Part shown: piece by piece, positions 1-9,946 of the stretch | How the letters are laid out: every line of letters begins with the position of its first letter | Numbering within the stretch: the stretch's first letter is position 1 | NCBI GenBank assembly: GCA_965216135.1 | Contig: CBDCFL010000019.1 | Location: 146,846-210,845 of the forward strand | Reading direction: 5' to 3' | Source: CBDCFL01 sp965216135 | GTDB lineage: Bacteria > Pseudomonadota > Alphaproteobacteria > Rhodobacterales > Rhodobacteraceae | DNA: 64,000 nt | Made by a program: the position numbers and the translations under genes | Notes under the pieces: model-generated | The model's input: only the letters and a program-made list of their open reading frames with translations | What the model was told of the DNA's origin: nothing | The model's database searches: none

Positions 1-22
1 GGCAATAGCTTTCAAGGTAATA

Positions 23-1187
23 ATACCAACGGTCATTGATCAGAACCCATGCGCCCATTTGCGCATGCCGAGGGACATGATCTTCCATGGTTGGTCGATG
101 AGGTTGTTCCAGGCTTGGCAGCACAGCGCGACGATGTCTTCGTAGGATTTGAAGATCCGGTTCGACAACCAGTTGTCGCGCATGAATTGCCAGACATTCT
201 CCACCGGGTTCAACTCGGGCGATCGTGGCGGCAGCGCCAGGACGGTGATGTTGTCGGGGATCGCCAGCTTGGGCGTCAAGTGCCAACCGGCCTGATCGAC
301 GATCAGCACCGCATGGGTGCCGGGATCGACGGCGGCACTGATCTCGATGAGGTGCGCCGCCATGGCGTCGGTGTCGCACCAGGGCATGACCAGCCCGGCG
401 CCTTTCCCCTTCGCGGGACAGATCGCGCCGAAGATATAGGCCCATTCGGTGCGCTGGTCGCGGGGCGCCCGCGGGCGCGTGCCACGTCTGGCCCATCGGC
501 GTGTGAGCTTATTCTTCTGGCCGATGCGGGCTTCATCTTGCCACCACAGCTCTATCTCGACGCCTTTCGGGAGCCTCGCCCGGATCTTCGCCAGTTCGCG
601 GGGAAGTTTTTTTTAAAAGCCTCGACGGCCAGCTCGTTTTGCGCGTAGTGGCGCGGCCGCGCCGAGATCTTGGCGAAGCCGAGCGCCTTCAACTCGCGCC
701 CGACCGTGGTCTCGTCGAGCGAGATGGCGAACGTCTCCAAGAGCCACCGCGCCAGGTCCTTGCGCCGCCAGCGCACGACGCCGTCCACCGCCGGGACCGG
801 GCCGGCCTCAACAACCTCCGCCAGTGCGCGGCGGTGATCGGCGTTGAGCTTCGAGGGTGCGCCCGGTGACTTCCCATCGACCAGCCCGTCCGGTCCGCGG
901 GCGTTGAAGCGCAGCACCCAGTCGCGAATGATCTGCAGACCGACGCCGCCGATCCGCGACGCATCCGTCCTGCTGCCACCATCGTAGACCTCGGCCAACG
1001 CCAGCAGACGACGGCTCTGGGTCGCGTCCCTGGTCCTCTTCGCGAGGCGCCGCAGTGAGACGCTGTCAAAATCGTTCCGTAAGTCGATAGGCGCTGCCAT
1101 GGCGAACCTCATTGGTTCACCACATTGAGTCAGAGATCGGACCGCTTGGGAATCCCCAACGTGAGTCAGGCATTCCGCTCGGTGGTA
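23..1187 (-). mobile_element. IS630-family insertion sequence (type C)
   Basis: The element is 1165 bp. Its ends are related inverted sequences: the left begins ATACCAACGG and the right, reversed, begins TACCACCGAG. It is flanked by a TA duplication (21-22 and 1188-1189), the signature target of IS630/Tc1/mariner elements. The boundaries are supported because excision restores the reading frame of the host gene. It is a different lineage from the two other IS630 types in this window. Confidence 0.9.
40..1100 (-). CDS. IS630 transposase, two reading phases (slippage needed)
   Basis: The N-terminal helix-turn-helix half runs from the ATG at 1100 (MAAPIDLRNDFDS) to a poly-A tract of 8 A on the coding strand at about 609-616. 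There it moves out of the phase that encodes the DDE half. One more A would join EAFKK directly to a peptide containing LWWQDEAR. The catalytic half contains the QDEAR, IVDQAGWH and PELNPVENVW motifs, which hold the DDE residues. The tract may be a programmed slippage site, as in other IS630 elements, or a one-base error. An upstream in-frame extension to 1199 exists but lies outside the element. Confidence 0.85.
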
Positions 1188-1397
1188 TAAAGTCCGCAAA
1201 TACGGTTACCGCGCGCCTCGGCCCAAGCGATGGCCTCGGCCATAACCTGGGCCGGGAAATCAGCGGCACCATGGGCAATCAGCGCCTTGCGACTGGCGCT
1301 TTGAATCGTCGATATGTCAATCTGCGGCATTCACCACGGCCTTCCTTAGAGTGATGGCGCAAAAAATCCAGGTCGCCACGGCCAACTTACCTGCATT

Positions 1398-2081
1398 TCA
1401 GCTCTCGGCAATCCGCCCGTGCTCCAGCCGCAAAACGCGGTCCATGCGACCGGCAAGTTGCAGGTTATGCGTGGCGATCAATGCCGCCAGCCCTTGGTTA
1501 CGCACCAGCGCCATAAACTCGGAAAACACCGTTTCGGATGTATCGGGGTCGAGATTTCCGGTCGGCTCGTCGGCCAAGAGCAGTCTGGGACGGTTCGCCA
1601 AGGCCCGCGCCAGCGCCACGCGCTGCTGTTCGCCGCCTGACAATGCCGCGGGCCGGTGACTGACCCGCTCGGCAAGCCCAAGACTTGCGAGCAGATCCGA
1701 TGCACGCGCGGTAGCTGCGGCGGTGCCGCATCCATCGGCAAGCTGTGGCAGAACGACATTTTCCAGGGCGGAAAATTCCGGCAACAGATGATGAAACTGA
1801 TAGACAAAACCGATCTCGGCGCGGCGCGCGCGGGTTCTGGCCCGGTCGCTGGCATCCGACATATCGCGGCCATTCAATGTTACCGATCCATCGTCGGATG
1901 TGTCCAGTAATCCGGCAATATGCAAAAGCGTCGATTTGCCCGCGCCCGATGGGGCGACCAGCGCCACGGCCTCGCCTGGATCCAACACCAGAGAGATGTG
2001 CCGCAAGACCGGCACCTCGCGCGCGCTGCCCTGCAGATAGGTTTTGGCAATGCCCTCTAGCCGCAGGACAGGCTCATTCAT
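1398..2081 (-). CDS. lolD: Lipoprotein-releasing system ATP-binding protein LolD
   Basis: This 227-residue ABC ATPase powers extraction of outer-membrane lipoproteins from the inner membrane for hand-over to LolA. Walker A is APSGAGKST near residue 43, the signature is [15 protein letters not shown] near 143, and Walker B is [12 protein letters not shown]. The TGNLD sequence is typical of the LolD/FtsE/MacB group. The start [11 protein letters not shown] overlaps the last 8 bases of the permease gene, so the two are translationally coupled. Length is normal for the family. The order permease then ATPase matches the lolC/E-lolD pair usually found beside proS in alphaproteobacteria; here proS is some 4 kb away. 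Confidence 0.93.
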   Translation of the reverse strand: MNEPVLRLEGIAKTYLQGSAREVPVLRHISLVLDPGEAVALVAPSGAGKSTLLHIAGLLDTSDDGSVTLNGRDMSDASDRARTRARRAEIGFVYQFHHLLPEFSALENVVLPQLADGCGTAAATARASDLLASLGLAERVSHRPAALSGGEQQRVALARALANRPRLLLADEPTGNLDPDTSETVFSEFMALVRNQGLAALIATHNLQLAGRMDRVLRLEHGRIAES

Positions 2082-3357
2082 AGCGCAGCGCCTCGACCGG
2101 GTTCATGCGCGCAGCGCGCCGGGCCGGAAAATAGGTGATACCAAAGGACAGCGTCAGCGACAGGGTTATTGCCGAAAGCACATCGCGCAGCTGCAATTTG
2201 GCTGGCAACTCATAGATCCCGCGGATCGCCGGATCCCAGACACCACCGCCCGCGATGTAATTCACCGCCGAAAATATCGGGTCGATGTAGATGGCAAACA
2301 GGCACCCCAGCACCACACCGAAGGCTGTTCCAACCACGCCCACCAGCGCCCCGCAGATGAAAAACACGCGCAGAACCGACCCCTCGGTCAGACCCATGGT
2401 CCGCAGAATGCCGATGTCGCGGCCCTTGTTCTTGACCAGCATGATCAGCCCACTGGTGATGTTCAGCGCCGCGATCAGAACCAGGATCGCCATGATGATG
2501 AACATGACGTTGTCCTCAATATCCAGCGCGCGCAAAAAAGCGCCCGACCGGTCGCGCCAGCTCCACAAAAGCGCGTGTTGACCGCCTGCATTCAACAGCG
2601 CCGCGGTATAATCCTGAATTGCTTCAGGCCTTTCGACCATCACTTCGATCTCATCGGCCGCGCCTTCGCGGTTGAAAAAAATCTGCGCTGCGTCAAACGG
2701 CATGTAGACGCGCGTGCGGTCGATATCGAAACGCCCGGCGGTGAAGATATAGCCGATCTCATAAGCGCTGACCCGTGGTGAGGTTCCAAATGCGGTTTTC
2801 ACCCCGTTGGGTGAGATCAGCCGGATGGTATCGCCAACCGTAGCGCCCAGCTCGCGCGCAATGCCAGAGCCGATGGCGATAGCGGGGTCAAATCCGTCCA
2901 GCGTTCCGACCTGCGCTTGCGGATTGGCAACGCGCGGAATGCCGGCCAGATCAGCCGGACTTATGCCATAGACATCCGCGCCCGTCGTCTCGTCGCGCAG
3001 ATTGGCCATGACCTGGCCGCGCACCAGCGGCGCGGCGCGGGTGACACCGGCAATGGCACCGATCGCTTCGGCAATCGCGCGATAATCTGCAATCTCGCTG
3101 GTGGTGCGGCCATCGGGCGTGACATAAACCGCGCTATAAACCGTGACATGCGCATTTGCGCCCAGGATCGTATCGACGAATTCGGCCCGAAAGCCCGCCC
3201 TGACCGACATCGTCGCAATTAGCGCAAAGACCGCCAGCGCGATGCCGGTCAGGCTGATCCAGGTCATCACTGAAACGCCGCCATCTGCACGCCGGGCGCG
3301 CAGGTAGCGCCAGGCGATCATCCACTCAAAACGGGAAAATGGCGCGGGATTGGACAT
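2074..3357 (-). CDS. lolC: Lipoprotein-releasing ABC transporter permease LolC/LolE
   Basis: The 427-residue integral membrane permease partners with the overlapping LolD. The layout is typical: one N-terminal transmembrane helix (about residues 25-50) after a [14 protein letters not shown] motif, a large periplasmic domain, then three C-terminal helices starting near residue 285 ([17 protein letters not shown]). It ends [18 protein letters not shown], the conserved tail of the LolCE/MacB/FtsX superfamily. Alphaproteobacteria often have one such gene serving for both LolC and LolE, so the symbol is approximate. Confidence 0.9.
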   Translation of the reverse strand: MSNPAPFSRFEWMIAWRYLRARRADGGVSVMTWISLTGIALAVFALIATMSVRAGFRAEFVDTILGANAHVTVYSAVYVTPDGRTTSEIADYRAIAEAIGAIAGVTRAAPLVRGQVMANLRDETTGADVYGISPADLAGIPRVANPQAQVGTLDGFDPAIAIGSGIARELGATVGDTIRLISPNGVKTAFGTSPRVSAYEIGYIFTAGRFDIDRTRVYMPFDAAQIFFNREGAADEIEVMVERPEAIQDYTAALLNAGGQHALLWSWRDRSGAFLRALDIEDNVMFIIMAILVLIAALNITSGLIMLVKNKGRDIGILRTMGLTEGSVLRVFFICGALVGVVGTAFGVVLGCLFAIYIDPIFSAVNYIAGGGVWDPAIRGIYELPAKLQLRDVLSAITLSLTLSFGITYFPARRAARMNPVEALRYE

Positions 3358-3370
3358 TGCTCGGGTCGGC

Positions 3371-3871
3371 CTATCGCGCGCGGGGTGCGGATCGACGGCG
3401 AAATGGCCGCAGCAATGCGCCCAGGCCGATCACAACCACGCCCCATCCAACGAAATATCCGACACCAGCCGAGATTGCCCCGTCTACCGTGACCGGAACC
3501 GCAGCCTGATAATCATCCATCGTTGCCCGCAACAAATCCCGATCCGCCATGTTCCAGGGTTGCGCCATGCGGCCAAGCGGTCCGGCACCGCGCAGAGCGG
3601 CAAGATCTCCATCGAGCCGCTCAAACCGTCGGATCGCTGACACCAATGTGCGCTGGAGATCGTGCTCAAATTCATCGCGCTTGAGCTCGGCCAGCGCTTC
3701 TTCGCGGGTCCGTCCGGCGGCTGCGGCGGCGATATCGAAGCCGGTGACGACGATGCGTAACTCGTTCACCGCGCCCGACAATCGTTGCAGATATTGTTGA
3801 GAAAATTCAGGGAATTGCGACATGGCCGCAGCACCTGCCAATCCCGAAATCAGTGCCAGAATTCTGATCAT
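3371..3871 (-). CDS. DUF2937 family membrane protein
   Basis: A protein of about 166 residues starts MIRILALISGLAG. There is a hydrophobic N-terminal segment, a soluble stretch with FPEFSQQYLQRLSGAVNEL, and a C-terminal helix (VGYFVGWGVVVIGLGALL) followed by a basic tail. The FPEFSQQY motif after the first helix is what I associate with DUF2937, whose function is unknown. An in-frame extension to 4054 exists but reads like non-coding sequence, so the start at 3871 is preferred. It precedes lolC/E by 13 bp and may be co-transcribed with it. Confidence 0.75.
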   Translation of the reverse strand: MIRILALISGLAGAAAMSQFPEFSQQYLQRLSGAVNELRIVVTGFDIAAAAAGRTREEALAELKRDEFEHDLQRTLVSAIRRFERLDGDLAALRGAGPLGRMAQPWNMADRDLLRATMDDYQAAVPVTVDGAISAGVGYFVGWGVVVIGLGALLRPFRRRSAPRAR

Positions 3872-4298
3872 CCGCCTTGCCTCGTGCCTGCCGGCCGGTA
3901 CATTGCCGGCTGGTCGCAATCGGGTCCCGCCCGGCGCTTTCGCGGGAAGGTCAATTCTGTATAGCACGGATGCCCGGCCCTCATAAAGCGCCGGAAGTTG
4001 AATTTCCCGCAATGCGTTGCCGCCGTTCTTTTCCGATACACGGCCGCACAGCACGCCCGGCTAGCTCGCAAGGTGAGTCGCATCGGGGCGCAAGAGAACG
4101 GATTTCGTCGGCATCCGTCGATTTGAATGCGCTTTCCCGTGACGTTCAAGCAGAGCCACATCATTGATTTTGCTCGGTTATGGAAAGTATTCTTTACGCT
4201 GTGTATAATATTCTTGACACTATGACGTATATTTCATACTTGGTGCTTGACAAAGTTGACATCGCTTCAACTCAACCTAACCGGGAAAGAATAAGAGA
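3872..4298. other. Intergenic region without a convincing gene
   Basis: This stretch separates the leftward DUF2937-lol genes from the rightward membrane-protein/XRE genes, so it should hold divergent promoters. It becomes A+T-rich near 4165-4290, with TTGACA-like hexamers near 4214 and 4248. No matching -10 element is convincing. ORFs on either strand look like chance frames. Confidence 0.5.
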
Positions 4299-4747
4299 AT
4301 GGTCTATCAGGATCGCAACAACATCGTATCCATCGTCGTTGGTCTTGCTGTCAATTTCTACATCATCTCGCGGCTGATTGACCTGAACGCCGCCGGCGCT
4401 TTTGACGCGCCCGACGCCGTGAACGTCTGGGCACGGACGGTGGTGTGGGTGATCCCGATTGCCATCGCTGCAACCATTGCCGGAACAATCATTTTCAACA
4501 TCGGCTACGCGATTGCGACCGGAAATGAGAATCCAAGTTTCGTCGTCGATGAGCGCGACAAGAACTTCGAGACGCGCGGGCATGTCGCGGTCATGATCTT
4601 TGCCGCATTCGGGATCGTGGCGGCGATCATCATTTGGCTTTCAATTGGTCCGCGCTGGTCGGCTTCAACATCGTCTTCTTCTCTATGGCATTCGGCTCTA
4701 TGTTAGGTGACGCGATCAAGTTCATCTCTTATCGCCGGGGCTACTGA
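4299..4747 (+). pseudogene. Predicted membrane protein, 3'-end frameshift
   Basis: The frame begins MVYQDRNNIVSIVVGLAVNF and contains three hydrophobic segments near residues 8-25, 47-68 and 98-115. After IIIWLS at about 4640 the phase changes. In another phase the sequence continues sensibly as NWSALVGFNIVFFSMAFGS and then LGDAIKFISYRRGY, with a TGA at 4745-4747, one base before the next gene's ATG. This is a single indel near 4640-4645. Close coupling to an XRE regulator resembles common pairs of a small membrane protein with a YozG-like regulator. Function is unknown. Confidence 0.6.
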
Positions 4748-4748
4748 G

Positions 4749-4970
4749 ATGGCCAAGAAACCAACAATCACCAACACTATCAGGCGCATGCGCTTCGATG
4801 CTGATGAGATGACCCAAAAGCAGCTGGCCGAAAAAGTGGGTGTCACGCGCCAAACCATCGTGGCCATCGAGAACGCAAAATATTCACCAACGCTGGAGCT
4901 GGCGTTTCTGATCTCGCACGCCTTTGGCAAGGATTTGCACGAGGTCTTTACCATCGAAATCGAAGACTGA
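4749..4970 (+). CDS. XRE-family helix-turn-helix regulator (YozG-like)
   Basis: The product has 73 residues. The helix-turn-helix spans about residues 18-45 and includes TQKQLAEKVGVTRQTIVAIE, followed by NAKYSPTLELAF; it ends FGKDLHEVFTIEIED. This compact form matches the short XRE proteins that pair with small membrane proteins. It begins one base after the stop of the preceding membrane gene, so it is probably co-transcribed and may regulate that operon. Longer in-frame starts exist, but the ATG at 4749 gives the expected length. Confidence 0.85.
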   Translation: MAKKPTITNTIRRMRFDADEMTQKQLAEKVGVTRQTIVAIENAKYSPTLELAFLISHAFGKDLHEVFTIEIED

Positions 4971-5064
4971 AGACTAACCAAAACTGAGATTTCGCCGATC
5001 TGAACCGCGCGCCCGCCAAGGTCGCGTCACGGCAAAACTCACCCTCTCGACAAGGAGAACTGCC

Positions 5065-5718
5065 ATGGGACGTATTTCCGTGAACCGATACCTTTTGCCC
5101 GGATTTCTTGTGACCGCCTGCCTGGTCCCCGCGGCTTTCGGCACCATTCGCGCCGTATCCATAATTTCTGAAGGACAATGGGCGCTGGAGTTCATGCGCG
5201 ATCATACTGATCGGCTGCCTCTGTTCTTGCACATCCTGTGCGCGGTCACTTTTCTGTTGCTCGGCACGCTGCAAATATGGCCGCGGTTTCGCACCCGCCA
5301 CATGCGCTGGCATCGCCGGGCGGGCAAGATCGCGGCCACAGCCGGGCTGATCGGTGCGGCTACCGGCATCTGGATGACACTGGCCCATCCCGGCATCAGC
5401 ACAGCGCTTTTGGCCGTCGGGCGCATCGGCGCCTCAGCTTTTTGGGGTGTGGCAATCATTCTGGCGGTTCGTGCTGTATTGCGCCGCGATATCCCGCACC
5501 ATCGCGCGTGGATGATCCGCGCTTACGCGATTGCCCTGCCTGCCGGGACGCTGGCGTTTATTCTGGCCCCGATGGTGATCATTATGGGCGAAGAGGGCCA
5601 CGAGATGCTGTTCGATGCCATCCAGGTCGCCGCCTGGCCGCTGCATCTGGCGTTGGCCGAATGGTTCATCCGGCGGCCCAAGCGCCGCCGTCCGCTGGCA
5701 TTGCCGGCACCTGCCTGA
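5065..5718 (+). CDS. DUF2306 family membrane protein
   Basis: The 217-residue protein has about five to six hydrophobic helices, including LPGFLVTACLVPAAFG, LFLHILCAVTFLLLG and GTLAFILAPMVIIMG. Histidines in conserved-looking contexts (LHILCAV, HMRWHRRAGK, HHRAWMIRAYA) fit the DUF2306 family of putative heme-binding or transport membrane proteins of unknown function. A ribosome site AAGGAG precedes the ATG. It lies 94 bp after the XRE gene and 41 bp before a DUF4386 gene, so the plus-strand genes 4299-6470 could form one unit. Confidence 0.75.
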   Translation: MGRISVNRYLLPGFLVTACLVPAAFGTIRAVSIISEGQWALEFMRDHTDRLPLFLHILCAVTFLLLGTLQIWPRFRTRHMRWHRRAGKIAATAGLIGAATGIWMTLAHPGISTALLAVGRIGASAFWGVAIILAVRAVLRRDIPHHRAWMIRAYAIALPAGTLAFILAPMVIIMGEEGHEMLFDAIQVAAWPLHLALAEWFIRRPKRRRPLALPAPA

Positions 5719-5759
5719 ACACCCCCTAAACAAAACCCTCAATCTGGAAAGAATACATC

Positions 5760-6470
5760 ATGCCTATTTCTCGACACACCATCGACCCGGCGAGGACCGC
5801 GCGCCTATCCGGGGCGCTCTATCTTCTGATCGCAATTTGCGGCGCATTCAGTATCGCTTACGTGCCCTCGGTGATTACGGTGCCGAGCGATGCCGCCGCA
5901 ACCGCCGAACTGGTGGCCGAAAATGGCCTGCTGCTCGGGGCCGGTATCCTGGCGGACGTGGTGGTCATCGTCGCCGAGATTATCCTGACGACCGCGCTCT
6001 ATCTGTTGCTGCGCCCTGCCGGAGAGACATTGGCGCGCGTGGCGGCTGTGGCCCGCTTGGCGATGGTCGCGGTCATGGCGTTCAACCTGATGACCTTGGT
6101 TCGCGTATGGTTTGGCGCAGATGGCGCGGCGGGGGCGGCAGAGCAAACCCTGGCGCTTTTGAACCAGCACGCGCTGACGATCTATGTCTGGCAGTTGTTC
6201 TTTGCCGCGCACATGGCCGCGCTCGGGATGCTGGTCTGGCGGTCAAATTTCCTGCCGAAAACGATCGGCCTGCTGATCGGCATCGGTAGCGCGGGCTATC
6301 TGATCGACGCTTCTATGGCATTAAGCGGGGCGCAGGCTGCCGGGCCGGAACTGACGGCCGCGATCTTGCTGGTGATCGCGGTCATAGGTGAACTTGGGTT
6401 GGCGTTTTGGCTGCTTTTTCGCGGCGTGGCGACCGATCGCTGGCACAATTCGCTGCCTGTCGCCGCATAG
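5760..6470 (+). CDS. DUF4386 family membrane protein
   Basis: The 236-residue protein has about six transmembrane helices. It starts with the family-like ARTARLSGALYLLIAICGAFS, then has an extracytoplasmic segment and helices such as ILADVVVIVAEIILTTALY and QLFFAAHMAALGMLVW. The RxxGxLYLL N-terminus and the length fit DUF4386, whose role is unknown. It follows the DUF2306 gene closely on the same strand. No catalytic motif is visible. Confidence 0.75.
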   Translation: MPISRHTIDPARTARLSGALYLLIAICGAFSIAYVPSVITVPSDAAATAELVAENGLLLGAGILADVVVIVAEIILTTALYLLLRPAGETLARVAAVARLAMVAVMAFNLMTLVRVWFGADGAAGAAEQTLALLNQHALTIYVWQLFFAAHMAALGMLVWRSNFLPKTIGLLIGIGSAGYLIDASMALSGAQAAGPELTAAILLVIAVIGELGLAFWLLFRGVATDRWHNSLPVAA

Positions 6471-6567
6471 GGTGGCGATCCGTAAAGCGCTCATCGCCCC
6501 TGCCTGGCCGTTGCGTCTGGCAGGGGCCGACCGGATCATCCGGCAGTCGGTACGCGCAAATTAGCCG

Positions 6568-7269
6568 CTACCAGGTTTCGCCAAACGGACGCAGATCAAT
6601 TTCAAAGGACCACGCCTGCCGGTCTTGCTGGACCAAATCCAGTGCGGCACTGGCAATCCCGCTGGCGGCCAGAAAAAACGTATCCGGTTTGTCTGACATC
6701 ATGGCCTTGGTGGTTTCCAGATCAATTGCACCATCCAGCACTAGATAGGCGACATGGATGTTTTCCGGCCCCAGCTGACGCGCCAAAGACTGGGCAACTG
6801 AACGCTGTGCTGCCTTGGACGCGGCAAACGCGATGGTGCCCGGTCGCCCGCGCAACGCTGCACCTGCCCCGACCACAACGATATTGCCGTGCCCGGCCTC
6901 GCGCATCTGCGGCAAGACAAATTTGGCAGCCGAAAACAATCCGATCGCGTTTATCGAAAATCCGCGCTGCAGGTCATTGGGCTCCAGATCATCCACCGAA
7001 CCAAAGTTCGCTGAGCCTGCGTTGTAAATAAGCGTGTCAATCGGCCCCATATCGGCTTTGATCGCCGCCAGCGCGGTGCCCAGGCTGTCCTGATCGCCGA
7101 CGTCACAGGTATAGCCTTTGGCGTCGGACAATTCGTTCGCATATTGCGCCATCTTATCGCCGCGGCGCGCGCATAAGGCCACCGCATAGCCCGCATCGTC
7201 GAATTTTCGTGCGCACGCCATTCCATTGCCAGGGCCAACGCCTAAAATCGCACATACTGGTTTAGCCAC
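6568..7269 (-). CDS. SDR-family protein without the catalytic tyrosine
   Basis: The 233-residue Rossmann-fold protein has a nucleotide-binding motif GVGPGNG at residues 10-16, an acidic DV after strand 3, and YNAGSA in place of NAG. The usual Y-x-x-x-K active site reads FAASK (residues about 151-155), with Phe replacing Tyr, and the preceding Ser position reads GAGA. It therefore keeps the fold but probably not standard SDR chemistry; a subgroup of SDRs shares this feature. It is flanked by divergent or unrelated genes, so no pathway is suggested. Confidence 0.8.
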   Translation of the reverse strand: MAKPVCAILGVGPGNGMACARKFDDAGYAVALCARRGDKMAQYANELSDAKGYTCDVGDQDSLGTALAAIKADMGPIDTLIYNAGSANFGSVDDLEPNDLQRGFSINAIGLFSAAKFVLPQMREAGHGNIVVVGAGAALRGRPGTIAFAASKAAQRSVAQSLARQLGPENIHVAYLVLDGAIDLETTKAMMSDKPDTFFLAASGIASAALDLVQQDRQAWSFEIDLRPFGETW

Positions 7270-7323
7270 ATTGGCCTCCTATGGTTTTCTGGTCTTCAGC
7301 TGTAACGGGATGGCCTCGATTGG

Positions 7324-8661
7324 CTAAACCCCGTCATAAATCTCCGCGACCCGCGCCACCGCCGCTTCGGCTGACATTTCTTCGCTGGTCCCCGTGCGGC
7401 GGCCGGTCAGTTCGACCACGCCATTGCCCAGCCCCCGAGGCCCGACCGTAATCCGCCACGGCAGGCCGATCAAGTCCATGGTCGCAAACTTGGCCCCTGC
7501 CCGCTCGTCGCGGTCGTCATAGAGCGGCTCAAGTCCCATTGCCATCAGCGCATTTTCCAGCCTCTCGCAGGCCGCATCACAAGCTATGTCACCCTGACGC
7601 AGATTGACGATCCCGCAGTGAAACGGCGTTACGCCATCAGGCCAGATAATGCCCTTGTCATCGTGGCTGGCCTCGATAATTGCGCCCACCAGCCGCGAAA
7701 CTCCGATCCCGTGGCTGCCCATATGCACCGGCACCTGTTTGCCATCAGGGCCCTGAACGGTCGCGCCCATCGGCTCGGAATATTTGGTGCCGAAATAGAA
7801 TATCTGCCCGACCTCGATGCCGCGCGCCGAACGGCGGCGTTCCTTGGGCACATTCGCAAAAGCTGCTTCGTCGTGGGTCTCATCTGTGCGCGCATAGCGA
7901 CTGGTGAACTCATCCAGCACCGCCTGGCATTGCTCAGCTGAACCATAGTCAATCTCGCGGTCGCCGAACTTCAATTCGGCAATCGCGCTATCATAAAAGA
8001 CCTCGCTCTCGCCGGTTTCGGCCAGCACCAGAAATTCATGTGTATTATCGCCGCCAATCGGCCCAGAATCGGCGCGCATCGGGATCGCCTGTAGACCCAT
8101 ACGCTCATAAGTGCGCAGATAGCTGACCAGATGACGGTTGTACGCGTGCAGCGCGTCCGCTTTGGTCAGATCGAAATTATAGCCGTCTTTCATATAAAAC
8201 TCGCGGCCCCGCATGACCCCGAAACGCGGGCGGATTTCATCGCGAAATTTCCACTGAATATGATAAAGTGTCAGCGGCAAGTCTTTGTAAGAATTGACAT
8301 TTGCGCGGAAAATATCGGTGATCAGCTCCTCATTGGTGGGCCCATAGACCAAGTCGCGCTGGTGCCGGTCCTTCAGGCGCAGCATTTCCGGCCCATAAGC
8401 ATCATATCGCCCGCTTTCGCGCCACAGATCGGCCGACTGCAACGTCGGCATTAGCATCGGAATATGCCCGGCGCGCTGCTGTTCTTCGTGGACGATCTGT
8501 TCGATGCGCTTCAGCACCTTGAAACCCAGCGGCAACCACGAATAAATCCCGGTGCCCGCCTGCTTGATCATGCCTGCCCGCAACATCAGACGGTGGCTGA
8601 CGACCTGTGCCTCGGACGGTGTCTCTTTCAGAACCGGCAGGAAATATCGGGACAGGCGCAT
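7324..8661 (-). CDS. proS: Prolyl-tRNA synthetase, short alphaproteobacterial form
   Basis: It charges tRNA-Pro with proline. The 445-residue protein starts [19 protein letters not shown] and shows class II synthetase motif 2 ([29 protein letters not shown]) and motif 3 near [13 protein letters not shown]. It lacks the large editing insertion of the about 570-residue form, as is usual in alphaproteobacteria. The ORF extends nine bases upstream, but MRLSRYF is the conserved start. The C-terminal anticodon-binding domain is present. Confidence 0.95.
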   Translation of the reverse strand: MRLSRYFLPVLKETPSEAQVVSHRLMLRAGMIKQAGTGIYSWLPLGFKVLKRIEQIVHEEQQRAGHIPMLMPTLQSADLWRESGRYDAYGPEMLRLKDRHQRDLVYGPTNEELITDIFRANVNSYKDLPLTLYHIQWKFRDEIRPRFGVMRGREFYMKDGYNFDLTKADALHAYNRHLVSYLRTYERMGLQAIPMRADSGPIGGDNTHEFLVLAETGESEVFYDSAIAELKFGDREIDYGSAEQCQAVLDEFTSRYARTDETHDEAAFANVPKERRRSARGIEVGQIFYFGTKYSEPMGATVQGPDGKQVPVHMGSHGIGVSRLVGAIIEASHDDKGIIWPDGVTPFHCGIVNLRQGDIACDAACERLENALMAMGLEPLYDDRDERAGAKFATMDLIGLPWRITVGPRGLGNGVVELTGRRTGTSEEMSAEAAVARVAEIYDGV

Positions 8662-8735
8662 AGCGGCCAAACCTTTGGAAAACGGCGTTTTTGAGGGTCT
8701 ATGTCAAACGCGCGCCGCTCGCAATCGCATCCCGG

Positions 8736-9899
8736 CTATTCCCATTGACCCGCGAAACCCTTTGGCACCCGCAGTATATCGCGCGATACGCGCGTGATGT
8801 CGCGGTGGCCGCAGAACGCCATTGAGACATCCATCTCCTTGTGGATTATTTCCAGCGCCTTGGTCACGCCCGCCTCGCCCAGCGTCCCCAGGCCATAGAT
8901 GTAGGATCGCCCGATCATCACCCCCTTGGCCCCCATTGCCACGGCTTTGAGCACGTCCTGGCCCGATCGTATGCCGCTGTCGAAATGAACTTCGACCTTG
9001 TCGCCCGCGGCCTCCACTATCGCAGGCAAGGACCTGATCGACGACAAAGCACCGTCCAGCTGTCGCCCGCCATGGTTTGACACCACGATCGCATCGGCAC
9101 CGATTTCCACCGCTTTTCGGGCATCCTCGGGCTCAAGAACGCCTTTGAGAATGACCTTTCCGCCCCACAGATCGCGCAGACGCGAAACTTTGTCCCAATC
9201 CAGCGACTGATCAAACTGCTGCGCCGTCCATTCCATCAGCGAAGAAGGATCGCCCACGCCCTCTATATGGCCGACAATATTGCCAAAAGCCCGCCGCTTG
9301 GTGCCCAGCATCCCCAGCCCCCAGCGCCATTTTGTGGACAGGTTGATCATATTGGCCAGCGTCGGCCTGGGTGGCGCTGACAGGCCGTTTTTCAGGTCTT
9401 TGTGACGTTGACCAAGCACCTGGAGGTCCAGCGTGATAACCAGCGCCGAACAGCCCACCGCTTTGGCCCGCTCGATCAGCCGGGCGGTGAAGTCCAGATC
9501 TTTCATCGCGTAGAGCTGAAACCAGAACGGCGCGGTTGTCGCCTGCGCCACATCTTCAATCGAACAGATCGACATTGTCGACAGCGTATAAGGAATGCCG
9601 AATTTCTCGGCAGCGCACGCGGCCTTGATCTCGCCATCGGCGCTTTGCATTCCGGCCATGCCAACCGGGGCCAGTGCCACCGGCATCGTCACATCCTGGC
9701 CGATCATCTGGGTCGCCGTGGATCGGTTTGACATATCGACCGCTACCCGTTGGCGCAGACGGATCTGGTCGAAATCAGATGTGTTCTCGCGAAATGTCTG
9801 CTCGGTCCAGCTGCCGCTTTCGACATAATCGTAAAACATTCGCGGAACGCGGCGCGCGTAAATCTCTTTGAGATCCTGTATGTTGGTAATCACCGGCAT
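8736..9899 (-). CDS. FMN-dependent alpha-hydroxy-acid (L-lactate) dehydrogenase
   Basis: The 387-residue protein oxidises an L-2-hydroxy acid, most likely L-lactate, to the keto acid using FMN. The start MPVITNIQDLKEIYARR is chosen over a longer ORF because this is the conserved beginning of the family. The active-site region VSNHGGRQLDG near residue 265 carries the catalytic His, and HFDSGIRSGQDVLKA with GRSYIYGLG binds the flavin phosphate. Length matches LldD. No permease or regulator is next to it, so the exact substrate is uncertain. Confidence 0.85.
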   Translation of the reverse strand: MPVITNIQDLKEIYARRVPRMFYDYVESGSWTEQTFRENTSDFDQIRLRQRVAVDMSNRSTATQMIGQDVTMPVALAPVGMAGMQSADGEIKAACAAEKFGIPYTLSTMSICSIEDVAQATTAPFWFQLYAMKDLDFTARLIERAKAVGCSALVITLDLQVLGQRHKDLKNGLSAPPRPTLANMINLSTKWRWGLGMLGTKRRAFGNIVGHIEGVGDPSSLMEWTAQQFDQSLDWDKVSRLRDLWGGKVILKGVLEPEDARKAVEIGADAIVVSNHGGRQLDGALSSIRSLPAIVEAAGDKVEVHFDSGIRSGQDVLKAVAMGAKGVMIGRSYIYGLGTLGEAGVTKALEIIHKEMDVSMAFCGHRDITRVSRDILRVPKGFAGQWE

Positions 9900-9946
9900 G
9901 TCGTTTCCCACGTTTTCATCTGGCAAAGGCCCATTGCCGGAAACGT

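Larger units (their letters stand above)
1..1330 (-). pseudogene. Ldh-family oxidoreductase-like gene, N-terminal part, split by IS630
   Basis: Reading leftward from the ATG at 1330, a 47-codon fragment starts MPQIDISTIQSASRKAL and runs to RICGL at the IS630 edge. The frame resumes beyond the IS at 22-1. Removing the IS and one copy of the TA duplication gives the continuous peptide RICGLYYLESYC with no frameshift, so the insertion is recent and the gene was intact. The AHG and AEARGN-type N-terminus suggests the malate/L-lactate dehydrogenase (Ldh_2) family of NAD(P)-dependent oxidoreductases. That is my recollection of the family and not a search result. The rest of the gene lies outside the window. 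Confidence 0.55.

Noticed and set aside
2044..2781. Plus-strand ORFs opposite lolC/E
   Set aside because: Compositional mirror ORFs of a well-supported gene.
3868..4164. Minus-strand ORF upstream of DUF2937 as a gene
   Set aside because: Arg/Cys-rich composition without hydrophobic pattern, start site or family resemblance.
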